A stretch of 37,585 nucleotides of DNA from Microbacteriaceae bacterium (lineage in GTDB: Bacteria > Actinomycetota > Actinomycetes > Actinomycetales > Microbacteriaceae): assembly GCA_025464975.1 (NCBI GenBank), contig JAODMT010000018.1, forward strand, positions 1 to 37,585, written 5' to 3'. Of this stretch, positions 26,501 through 35,419 are shown piece by piece. The notes under the pieces are model-generated. The model was not told where the DNA came from and did not search any database. It saw only the letters and a list, made by a program, of their open reading frames with translations. The position numbers and the translations under genes are program-made. Every line of letters starts with the position of its first letter. The stretch's first letter is position 1.

Positions 26501-28018
26501 CTAGGAGTTGCGCGCCTGGACTTCGGCAACAACTTCGTCGTACTTCGAGCTCGACATGAAGTTGTCGACCGAGTAGTGCTCTGCGCTCGGCGTCTTCTGC
26601 TTCGCCCTCTCGGTGAGCTGCTCCTGGGTGATTACGATGTCGACATCGTCGGTGAGGTTCGCGATCGCCTTGTTGACGACCGTGACCCCTTCGATGCCGG
26701 CCTTCTTGATCTTGTTGCGCAGAACCGTCGCACCCATCGCGCTCGATCCCATTCCGGCGTCACAGGCGAAGACGATCGACTGGATCTTGGACGCGGTCGC
26801 CGTACCGGTACCGGTACCGGTACCGGTACCCAGCAGGTCTCCGACGCGGCTTTCGCGGCCCTTGTTCGCGGCGTTTTGCGCAACGGCGGTAACAAGCGCG
26901 TCCTCTGCACCGGCCGCCTCAGCTGCGAGGTCGCGCTTGCGGCTTGCCCGCAGGATGACCGCGGTGATGAAGAAGGAGACGGCCGCCGAGAGCACGACCG
27001 AGAGGATCACTCCCACGTAGCTGTCTTTCGACGTCTCGAGAATTACCGCGAAAATCGATCCAGGAGACGCGGGAGCGACGAGCCCCGACTGGAAGGCAAC
27101 GTTGGTCGCGACTCCGGTCGCGCCTCCGGCGATCACGGCGAGCAGCAGGATCGGCTTTGAGAGCACGTAAGGGAAGTAGATCTCGTGGATGCCGCCGAAG
27201 AACTGGATGATGATCGCACCGGGAGCGGTCGCGCGAGCGACGCCGACACCGAACAGCATGAACGCGATCAGCAGGCCGACGCCGGGGCCAGGGTTGGCCT
27301 CGAGCAGGAACAGGATCGACTTGCCGGTCTGCTGCACCTGCTGCGCGCCGAGCTGGTCGAGCACACCGTGGTTGATCGCGTTGTTGAGGAACACGACCTT
27401 CGCGGGCTCGATGAAGACGCTCGCGAGCGGCAGAAGGTGCGCGTTGACCAGGAACTTGACGCCGTCACCAAGGATCGTGGCGATCCAGCTAAAGATCGGG
27501 GAGAGCCAGAAAAAGCCGACCATCGCGAGCCCGAACCCGAGAATTCCAGCCGAGAAGTTGTTCACCAGCATCTCGAAGCCGGCCTTGATCTTGTTCTCCC
27601 AGAGGCGGTCGAGCTGCTTGATCAGGTAGGCGCCGAGCGGTCCACAGATCATCGCGCCGAGGATCATGGTCGTGCCGAGGGATCCGACTATGACACCCAT
27701 GGTCATCACGGTGCCGACGACGGCGCCGCGAATGCCATAGACCATTCGCCCACCCTGTGCGGCGATGAGCAACGGAATCAGCCAGGTGATGATCGGTCCG
27801 ACCAGGCCGGTGTTTGCGACCCCGTTCGTCGTACCGAAGCCACCGAGGAGACCGTTCGGTGTCCATCCGGTTTGGATGAAGAAGGCGGTGATGATTCCCC
27901 AGGCGATGAAGGCGGGGATGTTCGGCATGACCATTCCGCTCAGGAATGTGCCGAACCTCTGCACGCGTACGCGCGCCCCACCTCCGGACTTGGGCACTGC
28001 TGTTGACGTCGTTGTCAT
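26501..28018 (-). CDS. mtlA: PTS mannitol-specific EIICB permease
   Basis: Membrane transporter that phosphorylates mannitol during uptake. The IIC domain (about 20-360) has multiple membrane helices and the conserved NNAINHG (212-218) and GGIHEIYFPYV (275-285, with the sugar-binding Glu of GIHE). The IIB domain (about 411-505) carries the phosphorylated Cys419 in IVFACDAGMGSSAMGA. The domains are joined by a variable linker containing a Gly-Thr run (397-406) encoded by a perfect hexanucleotide repeat. No IIA domain is fused; it is the next gene. It follows ptsI with only 4 bases between. Confidence 0.96.
   Translation of the reverse strand: MTTTSTAVPKSGGGARVRVQRFGTFLSGMVMPNIPAFIAWGIITAFFIQTGWTPNGLLGGFGTTNGVANTGLVGPIITWLIPLLIAAQGGRMVYGIRGAVVGTVMTMGVIVGSLGTTMILGAMICGPLGAYLIKQLDRLWENKIKAGFEMLVNNFSAGILGFGLAMVGFFWLSPIFSWIATILGDGVKFLVNAHLLPLASVFIEPAKVVFLNNAINHGVLDQLGAQQVQQTGKSILFLLEANPGPGVGLLIAFMLFGVGVARATAPGAIIIQFFGGIHEIYFPYVLSKPILLLAVIAGGATGVATNVAFQSGLVAPASPGSIFAVILETSKDSYVGVILSVVLSAAVSFFITAVILRASRKRDLAAEAAGAEDALVTAVAQNAANKGRESRVGDLLGTGTGTGTGTATASKIQSIVFACDAGMGSSAMGATVLRNKIKKAGIEGVTVVNKAIANLTDDVDIVITQEQLTERAKQKTPSAEHYSVDNFMSSSKYDEVVAEVQARNS
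26802..26830. repeat. Hexanucleotide repeat in mtlA linker
   Basis: GTACCG repeated 4.8 times without error (29 bases). In the mtlA frame it encodes alternating Gly-Thr, residues about 397-406 between the IIC and IIB domains. Because the unit is six bases, gain or loss by slippage would keep the frame and change linker length by two residues. Confidence 0.95.
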
Positions 28019-28022
28019 GGTC

Positions 28023-29717
28023 TTACTCGACTTTCTCTTTTGGGTTGGTATTGCTGGGGGATGCTGCAGCGAGAACCGCGGCGCGGGCCTCGTTGGCGCC
28101 GTTTGCCGCGAGTGCGATCACGGCAAATTCCTGGGCCTGCGCGAGCGTGAAGCGGGTGAGCTCCGCGCGAACGCCGGCGAGGGCGGCGGGCGACATCGAG
28201 AGGGATGTCACGCCGAGCCCGACGAGAACGACGGCAAGCAGCGGGTCTGCGGCCGCCTCGCCACACACCCCGACTGGCTTGCCGAGAGTGTGGCCCGCGC
28301 GGCCGACTTCGCCGATCAGGCGGAGGACCGCCGGATGCCACGGGTCTTGGAAGGCCGCGACCGATCCGAGGAGTCGGTCGGCGGCGAGCGTGTACTGGGT
28401 GAGGTCGTTGGTGCCGATGCTGGCGAAGTCGGCGTCGGCGAGAATGCGGTCCGCCAGGAGGGCGGATGACGGCACCTCCACCATCACGCCGGCGGTCTGC
28501 AACCCGGCCTCCCGTGCTACTCGGGTGAAATATCGTGTCTCTTCGACCGTTGACACCATCGGGGCCATGACCCACACCTCGGCTTCGGTGACCGCGGCCG
28601 CGTTCGCGAGGGCCTGCAGCTGGTCGCGCAGGATCTGCTCGTTGGCACGCAAGGCGCGGAGTCCGCGGAGACCGAGAGCCGGGTTCTCTTCCGCCGCGGC
28701 GTTGAGGAAGCTCAGCGGCTTGTCCGCACCGGCGTCGAGGGCGCGGACCACGACCTTCTTGCCGGGGAATGCGGCGAGGAGCTTGGTGTAGTGCTTCTGC
28801 TGCTCCTCGACCGTTGGGGCCTTCGTCGAGTCGAGGAAGAGGAACTCGGTGCGGAACAGCCCAACTCCCTCTGCGCCGAGTTCGACGGCCTCGGCGGCCC
28901 CCTCGGCCGATCCGAGGTTGGCGAGAAGGGGTACGGGGGTGCCGTCGGCGAGGGCACCGGGTCCAACCGGCACGGGCACCTGTGCGGCGCGTTGCTCAAT
29001 CTCGGCGGCGACCGCTTCGAGCTGCTCTTTCGAGGGCGAGACAGTGACGAGCCCCGCTGCGGCATCGACGATCACCACGCTGTCATCCGGAGTGCCCATC
29101 GCGCCCGCAGCGCCGACGATCGCGACTATCGACTTCTCGCGGGCCAGGATCGCCGTGTGTGAGGTCGGGCCGCCATCCGAGGTGACGAGGGCGATGACCT
29201 TGTCTAGGTCGAGAAGCGCCGTGTCTGCGGGAGCGAGGTCACGCGCGAACAGCACGAACCGGTAGTCCGGGTCGGGCACCCCGGGGACGGGTACGCCCCT
29301 GAGTTGCGCGACGACGCGCTGCGAGACGTCGTCGAGGTCGGTGGCCCGCTCGCTCATGTATCCGCCCATGCCGAGCAGCAGGTCACGGAAGTTCGCGAAG
29401 GCCTCGAATACCGCGCGTTCCGCGGTCTTGCCGGTGTCGATTCGCGCAATGATGTCGTCGCTCAGTGTCGGGTCTTCGGCCATGAACGCCTGGGCCTCGA
29501 GTACGTCTTTCGCCGTTCCGCCGGCCCGTTCGCCACGCAGCCGGATGAGGGCCGCCGTCGAGGCAAGGGCCGCTGTCGCGTGCTCCTTTTCCACGTCGGA
29601 GCCGAGCCCGCTCGGGATGTCAAGTGGTTCAGGTAATGGCTCCGGCATGCGCAGCACCGGCCCGAAGGTCAGTCCGCGGCCGATGCCCACGCCGTGAAGC
29701 TCGCTCGTGTCCGCCAT
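28023..29717 (-). CDS. ptsI: PTS enzyme I (phosphoenolpyruvate-protein phosphotransferase)
   Basis: First protein of the PTS relay; takes phosphate from PEP and passes it to HPr. The 564 residues are the usual size. The N-terminal swivel domain carries the active histidine His187 in SDGGPTSHTAILAREKSI. The C-terminal PEP-binding barrel contains GVGLFRTEFLFLD, ALDAGADKPLSFL, SIGTNDLTQYTLAADR and GVCGEAAADP with the catalytic cysteine. It begins 2 bases after the ptsH stop and is followed by mtlA, so the general PTS enzyme is encoded inside the mannitol operon. Confidence 0.97.
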   Translation of the reverse strand: MADTSELHGVGIGRGLTFGPVLRMPEPLPEPLDIPSGLGSDVEKEHATAALASTAALIRLRGERAGGTAKDVLEAQAFMAEDPTLSDDIIARIDTGKTAERAVFEAFANFRDLLLGMGGYMSERATDLDDVSQRVVAQLRGVPVPGVPDPDYRFVLFARDLAPADTALLDLDKVIALVTSDGGPTSHTAILAREKSIVAIVGAAGAMGTPDDSVVIVDAAAGLVTVSPSKEQLEAVAAEIEQRAAQVPVPVGPGALADGTPVPLLANLGSAEGAAEAVELGAEGVGLFRTEFLFLDSTKAPTVEEQQKHYTKLLAAFPGKKVVVRALDAGADKPLSFLNAAAEENPALGLRGLRALRANEQILRDQLQALANAAAVTEAEVWVMAPMVSTVEETRYFTRVAREAGLQTAGVMVEVPSSALLADRILADADFASIGTNDLTQYTLAADRLLGSVAAFQDPWHPAVLRLIGEVGRAGHTLGKPVGVCGEAAADPLLAVVLVGLGVTSLSMSPAALAGVRAELTRFTLAQAQEFAVIALAANGANEARAAVLAAASPSNTNPKEKVE

Positions 29718-29719
29718 CG

Positions 29720-29989
29720 TCAGCTCGCGTCGTGGTCGGTGGTGAGGATGCCGGTGAGTTCCGCGAGCAGCGCCTCGGCGCCATCGCCCTCTTCCGCCGT
29801 GATCGTCACTTCGTCGTTGTGATCGATGCCGAGCGAGATGACACCGAGGATGCTGGCGGCGTTGACGGTCTTGCCGCCCTTGGCCAGTTGGACCGCGATT
29901 CCGGCCTTGCCGACCGCCTGAGTGAACAGCGACGCGGGGCGGGCGTGCAGTCCATGGGCGGAGGCGACGCGGACAGTTTGTTCAGGCAT
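29720..29989 (-). CDS. ptsH: PTS phosphocarrier protein HPr
   Basis: Small carrier that moves phosphate from enzyme I to IIA proteins. The 89 residues contain the active histidine His15 in SAHGLHARPASLF and the NAASILGVISLGI segment, where firmicute HPr carries the regulatory serine; a serine is present here too. The ATG at 29987-29989 is chosen to match the family start, and it overlaps the end of the upstream IIB gene by 8 bases. No HPr kinase is visible in the window. Confidence 0.96.
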   Translation of the reverse strand: MPEQTVRVASAHGLHARPASLFTQAVGKAGIAVQLAKGGKTVNAASILGVISLGIDHNDEVTITAEEGDGAEALLAELTGILTTDHDAS

Positions 29990-30323
29990 TGGTGGTACTT
30001 CCGGTTTCGCGAACGGTGGTTGTGGTGGCATCCTCGACGAGGTCGAGCGCGATATCGGCTCCGGTCGCGTCGAAGGTGAGCACGGGCAGGAGGATCGCGG
30101 AGTGACCGCGTGCAGAAGCCGTGACGTGGATGTCGTCGAAGGAATCGGCAAGGTGGGGCCCGACGAGCACGATGTCGGCAGTGTCCAACTTCGCTGGCAG
30201 GTCATCGAGAGCACCCGGCCGGATGTCGAGGTCGAGACTTCGCGCCACGGCGCCCCTGCGCATCCAATGCACAAGGAAAGTGCTGGATGCGCCTGCTCCG
30301 CAGATCACGAGGACCTTCGTCAC
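29982..30323 (-). CDS. Stand-alone PTS EIIB component, lactose/cellobiose-like fold
   Basis: A 113-residue single-domain IIB protein. TKVLVICGAGASSTFLVHWM places the phosphorylatable cysteine at Cys8 after the first strand, as in small IIB proteins of the lactose/cellobiose type. The start is GTG at 30321-30323, because AGGGAG lies 7 bases upstream; a start seven codons earlier would include this site in the coding frame. No matching IIC or IIA gene is nearby, and mtlA already has its own IIB. It is the first gene of the mannitol operon and overlaps ptsH by 8 bases. A regulatory or accessory phosphoacceptor role is possible but not shown. Confidence 0.8.
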   Translation of the reverse strand: MTKVLVICGAGASSTFLVHWMRRGAVARSLDLDIRPGALDDLPAKLDTADIVLVGPHLADSFDDIHVTASARGHSAILLPVLTFDATGADIALDLVEDATTTTVRETGSTTNA

Positions 30324-30577
30324 GACACGCCTCCCTGCGCTCACGCGAATTCGCCCATCGAACTCGTCTTAACCATCGTGGCGAAAGGCGTCGCACCGCG
30401 CCAACAGAAAAGGTTCCGCTCCCCCGGAAGAGTTGTTGCCGGGCGATGAGAGTTGGGCGGAAAGGTGGTTGACTCTCCGTAAGAATGGCGTGAGTTGTGA
30501 CCGGGGCCGGATTCGCGGGGGGTCACAGGAGAACACGGGGTGCACTCGACAATGACGCACTCGATAATGGAGATCGA
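30324..30577. promoter_or_regulatory. Divergent control region of the mannitol operon and its regulator
   Basis: This 254-base gap separates the minus-strand PTS operon from the plus-strand regulator, so both promoters and the regulator's operators should lie here. Visible structure includes GAGAGT (30448-30453) inverted at 30472-30477, and a near-perfect 15-base tandem repeat at 30543-30557 and 30558-30572 with core CACTCGAYAATG. I found no convincing -35/-10 pair on either strand, which fits activator-dependent promoters. Confidence 0.45.
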
Positions 30578-32488
30578 ATGATCGACAGACACGAGCGCCT
30601 GCTTGACTACCTGGCCCAGGCCGACGGCTGGGTGACCGCCGCCGAACTCGCCGACAAGCTCGGGGTGACCAGCCGGAGCGTGCGCAGCTATGTCACGGCG
30701 GTGAAGTCGTCCGCGCATCCGCTCGAGGTCATCGCATCGTCGACGAGCGGGTACCGCCTCAACCGAGATCTCTACGCGGCCTTCCTGTCCGGCAGTCGCG
30801 GTCTCGAGGCCGAGCGCCCGCGAGACCGGCATTACCACCTCGTGCGGCGCCTTGGCGATGCACCGGAGGGTCTCGACATCTACGCACTGGCCGAGAGCCT
30901 GTTCGTGAGCGAGTCGACCATCGAGGCGGACCTGCGCAAGATCAAGGGCATCGTGGAGGAGTCCGGCCTCGCCGTCACCCGGCGCGGTTCCATCGTTGGC
31001 CTCTCCGGTTCGGAACCGAACCTGCGGCGCCTTCTCAGCAGGATGTTCCGCGACGAAGAGGCCCAGGGGTTCCTCGAGCTGGAGAGCATCCAGCGTGAAT
31101 TCGAGTCTGCGAACCTACGCTCATTCAAGACGGACCTCATCGGCATGCTCGATTCGCACGGGTATTTCGTGAACGAGTACGGCATCAACCACGTGCTGCT
31201 GCACGTCGCCATCGCGATCGATCGCACGACGAAGGACCACCGTGCGGCGGATGGCAGCGGGTCGACCCTCACCGATGTCGCGCCCGACATCCCGGCAGAG
31301 CTGTCTGACCTCGTCCTTCGCCATTTCGACGTCACGCTGGGAGCGACGGATCTCGACTATCTCACGCTGCTGCTCACCACCCGGGTGATCACCTCCGGGC
31401 TGGAGACTCAAGACGGCAGGCCCAACCCGATCCTCGACGACGATCTCGCAACGGTTCGGCGAATCGTGGCACGGGTCAGCGAGGAATACCTCGTCGACCT
31501 CGACGATGAAGACTTCATCACGCGCCTGTCGCTGCACGTGCGGAACCTGGTCGCCAGGGCGCAGGACAAGTCGTACTCGCGCAACCCGATGACCCGCTCG
31601 ATCAAGACCGCGTATCCGATGATTTACGAGCTCGCGGTATTCATCGCGAGCGAGATTCAGCGGCAGGAATCGATCACCATCCACGATGACGAGATCTCCT
31701 ACATCGCGCTGCACGTCGGTTCATACCTCGAGCGGCAAGCCAAACTCGAGGAACGCGTCACGTGTGCGATCGTGTGCCCGAACTACTACGACCTGCACCT
31801 GATCTTGCGTGAGCGCCTCGAGGCCGTACTCGGAAGCGATCTGCAGATCGAAATCGTCATCACGCGCACCGATGTCGACTGGGCTGACCTGGCCACGGAC
31901 CTCGTGCTCACCACCATCTCCTCGCGATCGTTCGGTGACAACGTCGTCTTGATTCAGCCGTTCCTCACCGAGGGTGACATCGATGCCATTCGCAAGGCGA
32001 TTAGCCGCGTCCGGCGGCAGCGCAGGCGGGTGCAGCTGAAGGACGAGCTGCTGCTGTTCTTCGACGAGTCCCTCTTCCTGCGCAACTTCCACACGCACGA
32101 CGAGGAAGCGATGATCAGGGCGCTCGGGGCGCGCATGGTCGAGGCCGGCATCATCCAGGATTCCTACATCGAGGGTGCAATCGAGCGGGAACGGATGTCG
32201 TCGACCGCTTTCACCGACAACATTGCCGTGCCGCACGCGATGGCGATGACCGCGCAACGTACCGCGATCTGCATTGTCGTAAACGACACAGCCATGCAGT
32301 GGGGCGACAACCGGGTTAACGTGATCGCGCTCATCGCCTTCAGCGCGAGCGGACGCGCGACCTTCCAGGCGATCTTCGACCAGTTCGTTTCGGTGTTCTC
32401 GGACCGCGACGACGTGCAACGGCTCATCCGCCGTTCGACGGACTTCCCTGCCTTCATCGAAGAACTGGTGCAGCTGGTGGTGGAGTAG
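30578..32488 (+). CDS. mtlR: MtlR-type PRD-containing transcriptional regulator
   Basis: A 636-residue PTS-controlled regulator. In order it has a winged helix-turn-helix (about 3-60, with TAAELADKLGVTSRSVRSYV), a second HTH (about 85-140), PRD1 (about 170-275; His205 and His209 in GINHVLLHV), PRD2 (about 285-390; His320 and His379), a IIB-like domain (about 394-485; Cys396 and Cys400) and a IIA domain (about 490-636; His553 in IAVPHAMAM). This is the layout of MtlR, an activator whose PRD, IIB and IIA sites sense PTS phosphorylation. The ATG at 30578 has GGAG 7 bases upstream and replaces a longer GTG frame. Its divergence from the mannitol operon supports mannitol control. Confidence 0.9.
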   Translation: MIDRHERLLDYLAQADGWVTAAELADKLGVTSRSVRSYVTAVKSSAHPLEVIASSTSGYRLNRDLYAAFLSGSRGLEAERPRDRHYHLVRRLGDAPEGLDIYALAESLFVSESTIEADLRKIKGIVEESGLAVTRRGSIVGLSGSEPNLRRLLSRMFRDEEAQGFLELESIQREFESANLRSFKTDLIGMLDSHGYFVNEYGINHVLLHVAIAIDRTTKDHRAADGSGSTLTDVAPDIPAELSDLVLRHFDVTLGATDLDYLTLLLTTRVITSGLETQDGRPNPILDDDLATVRRIVARVSEEYLVDLDDEDFITRLSLHVRNLVARAQDKSYSRNPMTRSIKTAYPMIYELAVFIASEIQRQESITIHDDEISYIALHVGSYLERQAKLEERVTCAIVCPNYYDLHLILRERLEAVLGSDLQIEIVITRTDVDWADLATDLVLTTISSRSFGDNVVLIQPFLTEGDIDAIRKAISRVRRQRRRVQLKDELLLFFDESLFLRNFHTHDEEAMIRALGARMVEAGIIQDSYIEGAIERERMSSTAFTDNIAVPHAMAMTAQRTAICIVVNDTAMQWGDNRVNVIALIAFSASGRATFQAIFDQFVSVFSDRDDVQRLIRRSTDFPAFIEELVQLVVE

Positions 32489-32600
32489 CGCCGTCCGCAG
32501 CTATCGCAGGTCGAGTAGCGCCTACCGCTGGTCGAGTAGCGCCGTCTACGGCGCGTATCGAGACCCGGTTAACGCCTCGGATCTCGACAGGCTCGATCAG
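32479..32600. repeat. Dispersed palindromic repeats between mtlR and map
   Basis: GGTSGAGTAGCGCC occurs three times, at 32479-32492, 32509-32522 and 32530-32543; the first copy includes the mtlR stop codon. The third belongs to a 36-base element (32530-32565) with pattern GGTCGAGTAGC, palindromic core GCCGTCTACGGC, CGTATCGAGACC, shared with 23139-23230. A related ATCTCGACAGGCTCGATCAGC segment follows at about 32580. There is no gene in 32489-32617. Confidence 0.75.
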
Positions 32601-32617
32601 CGGACTACGGAGGGCGA

Positions 32618-33454
32618 TCAGCGGGAAGGGATCGGCACGGGCTTCACTCCGAGGGGGGCGAGCGCCGCAGCGCCGCCGTCCTCGGCCGTGAGCACCCAGA
32701 TGCCGCCGGCGTGCACCGCGATGGAATGCTCCCAGTGGGCCGCAGCGGTTCCATCGACGGTTGCAATCGTCCAGTCGTCCTCGCGCGTGTAAGTGTCGAT
32801 TGAGCCGAGGGTCACCATCGGCTCGATCGCCACAACGAGGCCGGGCTTCACCTGGGGTCCGCGTTCGCGAACCCGGTAGTTGAACACGGGCGGCTCTTCG
32901 TGCATCGATCGCCCGATGCCGTGGCCGACGTAGTCCTCGAGAATCCCGTACTTGCCCTGCGAGTCGATGTAGTCCTCGATCGCCCCGCCGATGTGGTTGA
33001 GGTGCGAGGCGGTGGCGAGAGAGGCGATGCCGCACCAGAGCGACTGCTCCGTAACATCCGCAAGCTTCTGCCGCTCCGCGACGACGCTCGGGCGAGACGG
33101 ATCCGGCACGACGACGGTGATTGCCGCGTCCCCGTTCCAGCCGCCGAGTTCCGCGCCGCTATCGATCGAGACGATGTCGCCCGCCTGGATCACCCGGTCG
33201 CCCGGGATGCCGTGCACCACCTCGTCGTTCACCGAGGCACAGATCGTGTGCCGGTAGCCGGGTTCCTTCATGAAGTTGGGCACGGCACCGAGCGAACGAA
33301 TGACGTCCTCGGCGATCGCGTCGAGCTCTGCGGTCGTCACGCCCGGTCGAATCGCGGCGCGCACCGCATCGAGGGATGCCGCCGTAGCGAGTCCCGGTGC
33401 GACCATGAGGTGCAGTTCGGCGGGAGTCTTGTAAATGCTCTTGCGAAAACTCAA
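32618..33454 (-). CDS. map: Methionine aminopeptidase, type I
   Basis: Removes the initiator methionine from nascent proteins. The 278 residues have the pita-bread fold ligands in order: Asp98 and Asp109 ([17 protein letters not shown]), His178 ([12 protein letters not shown]), Glu211 (VAIEPMVT) and Glu242 (HWEHSIAV), with His81 in [10 protein letters not shown]-terminal tail of about 15 residues is unremarkable. The start is TTG, overlapping the adk stop as TTGA; no ATG start would preserve the KTPAEL opening. It is the last gene of the secY-adk-map run. Confidence 0.95.
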   Translation of the reverse strand: MSFRKSIYKTPAELHLMVAPGLATAASLDAVRAAIRPGVTTAELDAIAEDVIRSLGAVPNFMKEPGYRHTICASVNDEVVHGIPGDRVIQAGDIVSIDSGAELGGWNGDAAITVVVPDPSRPSVVAERQKLADVTEQSLWCGIASLATASHLNHIGGAIEDYIDSQGKYGILEDYVGHGIGRSMHEEPPVFNYRVRERGPQVKPGLVVAIEPMVTLGSIDTYTREDDWTIATVDGTAAAHWEHSIAVHAGGIWVLTAEDGGAAALAPLGVKPVPIPSR

Positions 33455-34065
33455 CTCGCTACGGGCACGATTCCGCGCGCCTCGAGCGCGGACGCGACCC
33501 GGGAACTCACGTCGTCGATGTCGCCGAGCCCGTCGACCTCGATGAGCAGCCCACGGTCGCCATACACAGCGATGAGCGGCGTCGTCTCGCGAAGGTAGAC
33601 CTGCTGCCGGTGACGGATGGCCTCTTCCGTGTCATCCGTGCGTCCCTGCTCGATCGCCCGCTTGCGCAGCCGGCTGACCACCTCGTCCTGGTCTGCGACG
33701 AGCTGGATGACCGCGTTGAGCGACTGCCCGTCGCGAGCCAGAAGCTCGTCGAGGTAGGCGACCTGCTCGAGGGTTCTCGGGTAGCCGTCGAGTAGGAAGC
33801 CGCCCACGGCATCCGGTTCCTCGAGGCGACTCGCGACGAGCGCGTTGGTCAGCGTATCCGGCACGTAGTCCCCGGCATCGACTATCGCCTTGACCTCGAC
33901 GCCGAGCGGGGTCTGTTCCTTGATGTTGCTGCGGAAGATGTCTCCCGTCGCGATCGCCGGAATGCCATATTGCTCACTCAGTCGGACGGCTTGCGTGCCC
34001 TTGCCCGCCCCGGGGGGACCCATTATCAAAAATCGGGCACCGCCCGGTACATCTTTCAAACTCAA
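33451..34065 (-). CDS. adk: Adenylate kinase
   Basis: Interconverts ATP + AMP and two ADP. The 204 residues contain the P-loop [12 protein letters not shown] (15-26), the AMP-binding [10 protein letters not shown] and [11 protein letters not shown], and a short LID ([19 protein letters not shown]) without zinc-binding cysteines. The start is TTG, overlapping the secY stop as TTGA, with GAGGG about 9 bases upstream in the secY end. The ATG at codon 15 would remove the first strand and is rejected. It lies between secY and map, the usual order. Confidence 0.95.
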   Translation of the reverse strand: MSLKDVPGGARFLIMGPPGAGKGTQAVRLSEQYGIPAIATGDIFRSNIKEQTPLGVEVKAIVDAGDYVPDTLTNALVASRLEEPDAVGGFLLDGYPRTLEQVAYLDELLARDGQSLNAVIQLVADQDEVVSRLRKRAIEQGRTDDTEEAIRHRQQVYLRETTPLIAVYGDRGLLIEVDGLGDIDDVSSRVASALEARGIVPVAS

Positions 34066-35387
34066 CGGAGAAGACCCTCATAGTGACGCTGCTGAAGCTG
34101 CGAATCGATTTGCTTTACGGTCTCGAGTCCGACACCGACGATGATCAGGATGCTCGCGCCGCCGAACGGGAAGTTCTGGTTGGCGCCGAACAGGCCGAGC
34201 GCGATGAGCGGAACCAGGGCGATGAGTCCGAGGTACAGCGACCCGGGAAGGGTGACCCTCGTGAGCACATAGTCCAGATACTCCGCCGTCGGCCGACCGG
34301 CGCGGATGCCGGGGATGAATCCGCCGTACTTCTTCATGTTGTCGGCGACTTCCTCCGGGTTGAAGGTGATCGCGACGTAGAAGTAGGTGAACCCGACGAT
34401 GAGCAGGAAGTACAGAAGCATGTACAGCGGGTTGTCGCCGGACTGGAGGTTGGTCGTGACCCAGGTCACCCACGCCGGGGCGACCTTGCCGGCCGCCGGC
34501 TGGTTGAACTGGGCGATGAGCGCGGGAAGGTACAGAAGCGACGAGGCGAAGATGACCGGTACGACACCGGCCATGTTGACCTTGATCGGGATGTACGTGT
34601 TGTTGCCGCCGAAGGTTCGGCGCCCGACCATCCGCTTTGCGTACTGAACCGGTATTCGTCGTTGCGATTGCTCGACGAACACGACGAGGCCCATGATCAC
34701 GATGCCCATCAGGATGACGAACACGAAGGTCTCGAAGCCCTTGGCCTGCTTGATCGCCCAGAGGGAGCCGGGGAACCGGGCCGCGATGGACGTGAAGATC
34801 AGGATCGACATTCCGTTTCCGATGCCGCGCTCGGTGATGAGCTCGCCCATCCACATGATGAGGCCGGTCCCGGCCGTCATCGTGATGACCATGAGCAGAA
34901 TCGCGTACCAGGCGGAGTTAGTGATCAGCGCCGAGCACTCCGGGGTGCCCGTGGATGTCGGGAACAGGGCGCCGCTTCGGGCGACGGTGATGAGTGTCGT
35001 CGACTGCAGCACACCGAGGGCGATGGTGAGGTAACGCGTGTACTGGGTCAGGCGAGCCTGGCCGGACTGGCCCTCCTTGTAGAGGGTGTCGAAGTGTGGG
35101 ATGACCACGCGCAGTAGTTGCACGATGATCGACGCCGTGATGTACGGCATGATGCCGAGCGCGAAGATCGACAGCTGCAGCAGAGCGCCGCCGCTGAAGA
35201 GGTTGACGAGCTCATACAGTCCGGACGTGCCGGAGTTGGCCGCGAGGCAGGTCTGTACGTTGCCGAAGTTGACGAACGGAGCGGGGATGAACGACCCGAG
35301 CCGGAACAGGGCGATCAAAGCGAGCGTAAAACCGATCTTCTTTCGAAGATCGGGGGTGCGGAATATCCGCGCTACGGCTCTGAACAC
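34062..35387 (-). CDS. secY: Preprotein translocase subunit SecY
   Basis: Central channel of the Sec translocon, with ten membrane helices. The 441 residues start [21 protein letters not shown] and contain [47 protein letters not shown] and [18 protein letters not shown], all diagnostic of SecY. I start at GTG 35385-35387 because AGGAGG lies 4 bases upstream; a longer frame adding 23 residues has no homology and no ribosome-binding site. It follows rplO after a 103-base gap with two hairpins. Confidence 0.97.
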   Translation of the reverse strand: MFRAVARIFRTPDLRKKIGFTLALIALFRLGSFIPAPFVNFGNVQTCLAANSGTSGLYELVNLFSGGALLQLSIFALGIMPYITASIIVQLLRVVIPHFDTLYKEGQSGQARLTQYTRYLTIALGVLQSTTLITVARSGALFPTSTGTPECSALITNSAWYAILLMVITMTAGTGLIMWMGELITERGIGNGMSILIFTSIAARFPGSLWAIKQAKGFETFVFVILMGIVIMGLVVFVEQSQRRIPVQYAKRMVGRRTFGGNNTYIPIKVNMAGVVPVIFASSLLYLPALIAQFNQPAAGKVAPAWVTWVTTNLQSGDNPLYMLLYFLLIVGFTYFYVAITFNPEEVADNMKKYGGFIPGIRAGRPTAEYLDYVLTRVTLPGSLYLGLIALVPLIALGLFGANQNFPFGGASILIIVGVGLETVKQIDSQLQQRHYEGLLR

Positions 35388-35419
35388 GAGGCCTCCTGGT
35401 TGAACGTTCGGGCGAGTGG

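Noticed and set aside
30497-30577. N-terminal extension of the mannitol regulator
   Set aside because: The ATG at 30578 has GGAG upstream and begins the winged-helix domain; the extra residues cover the likely control region.
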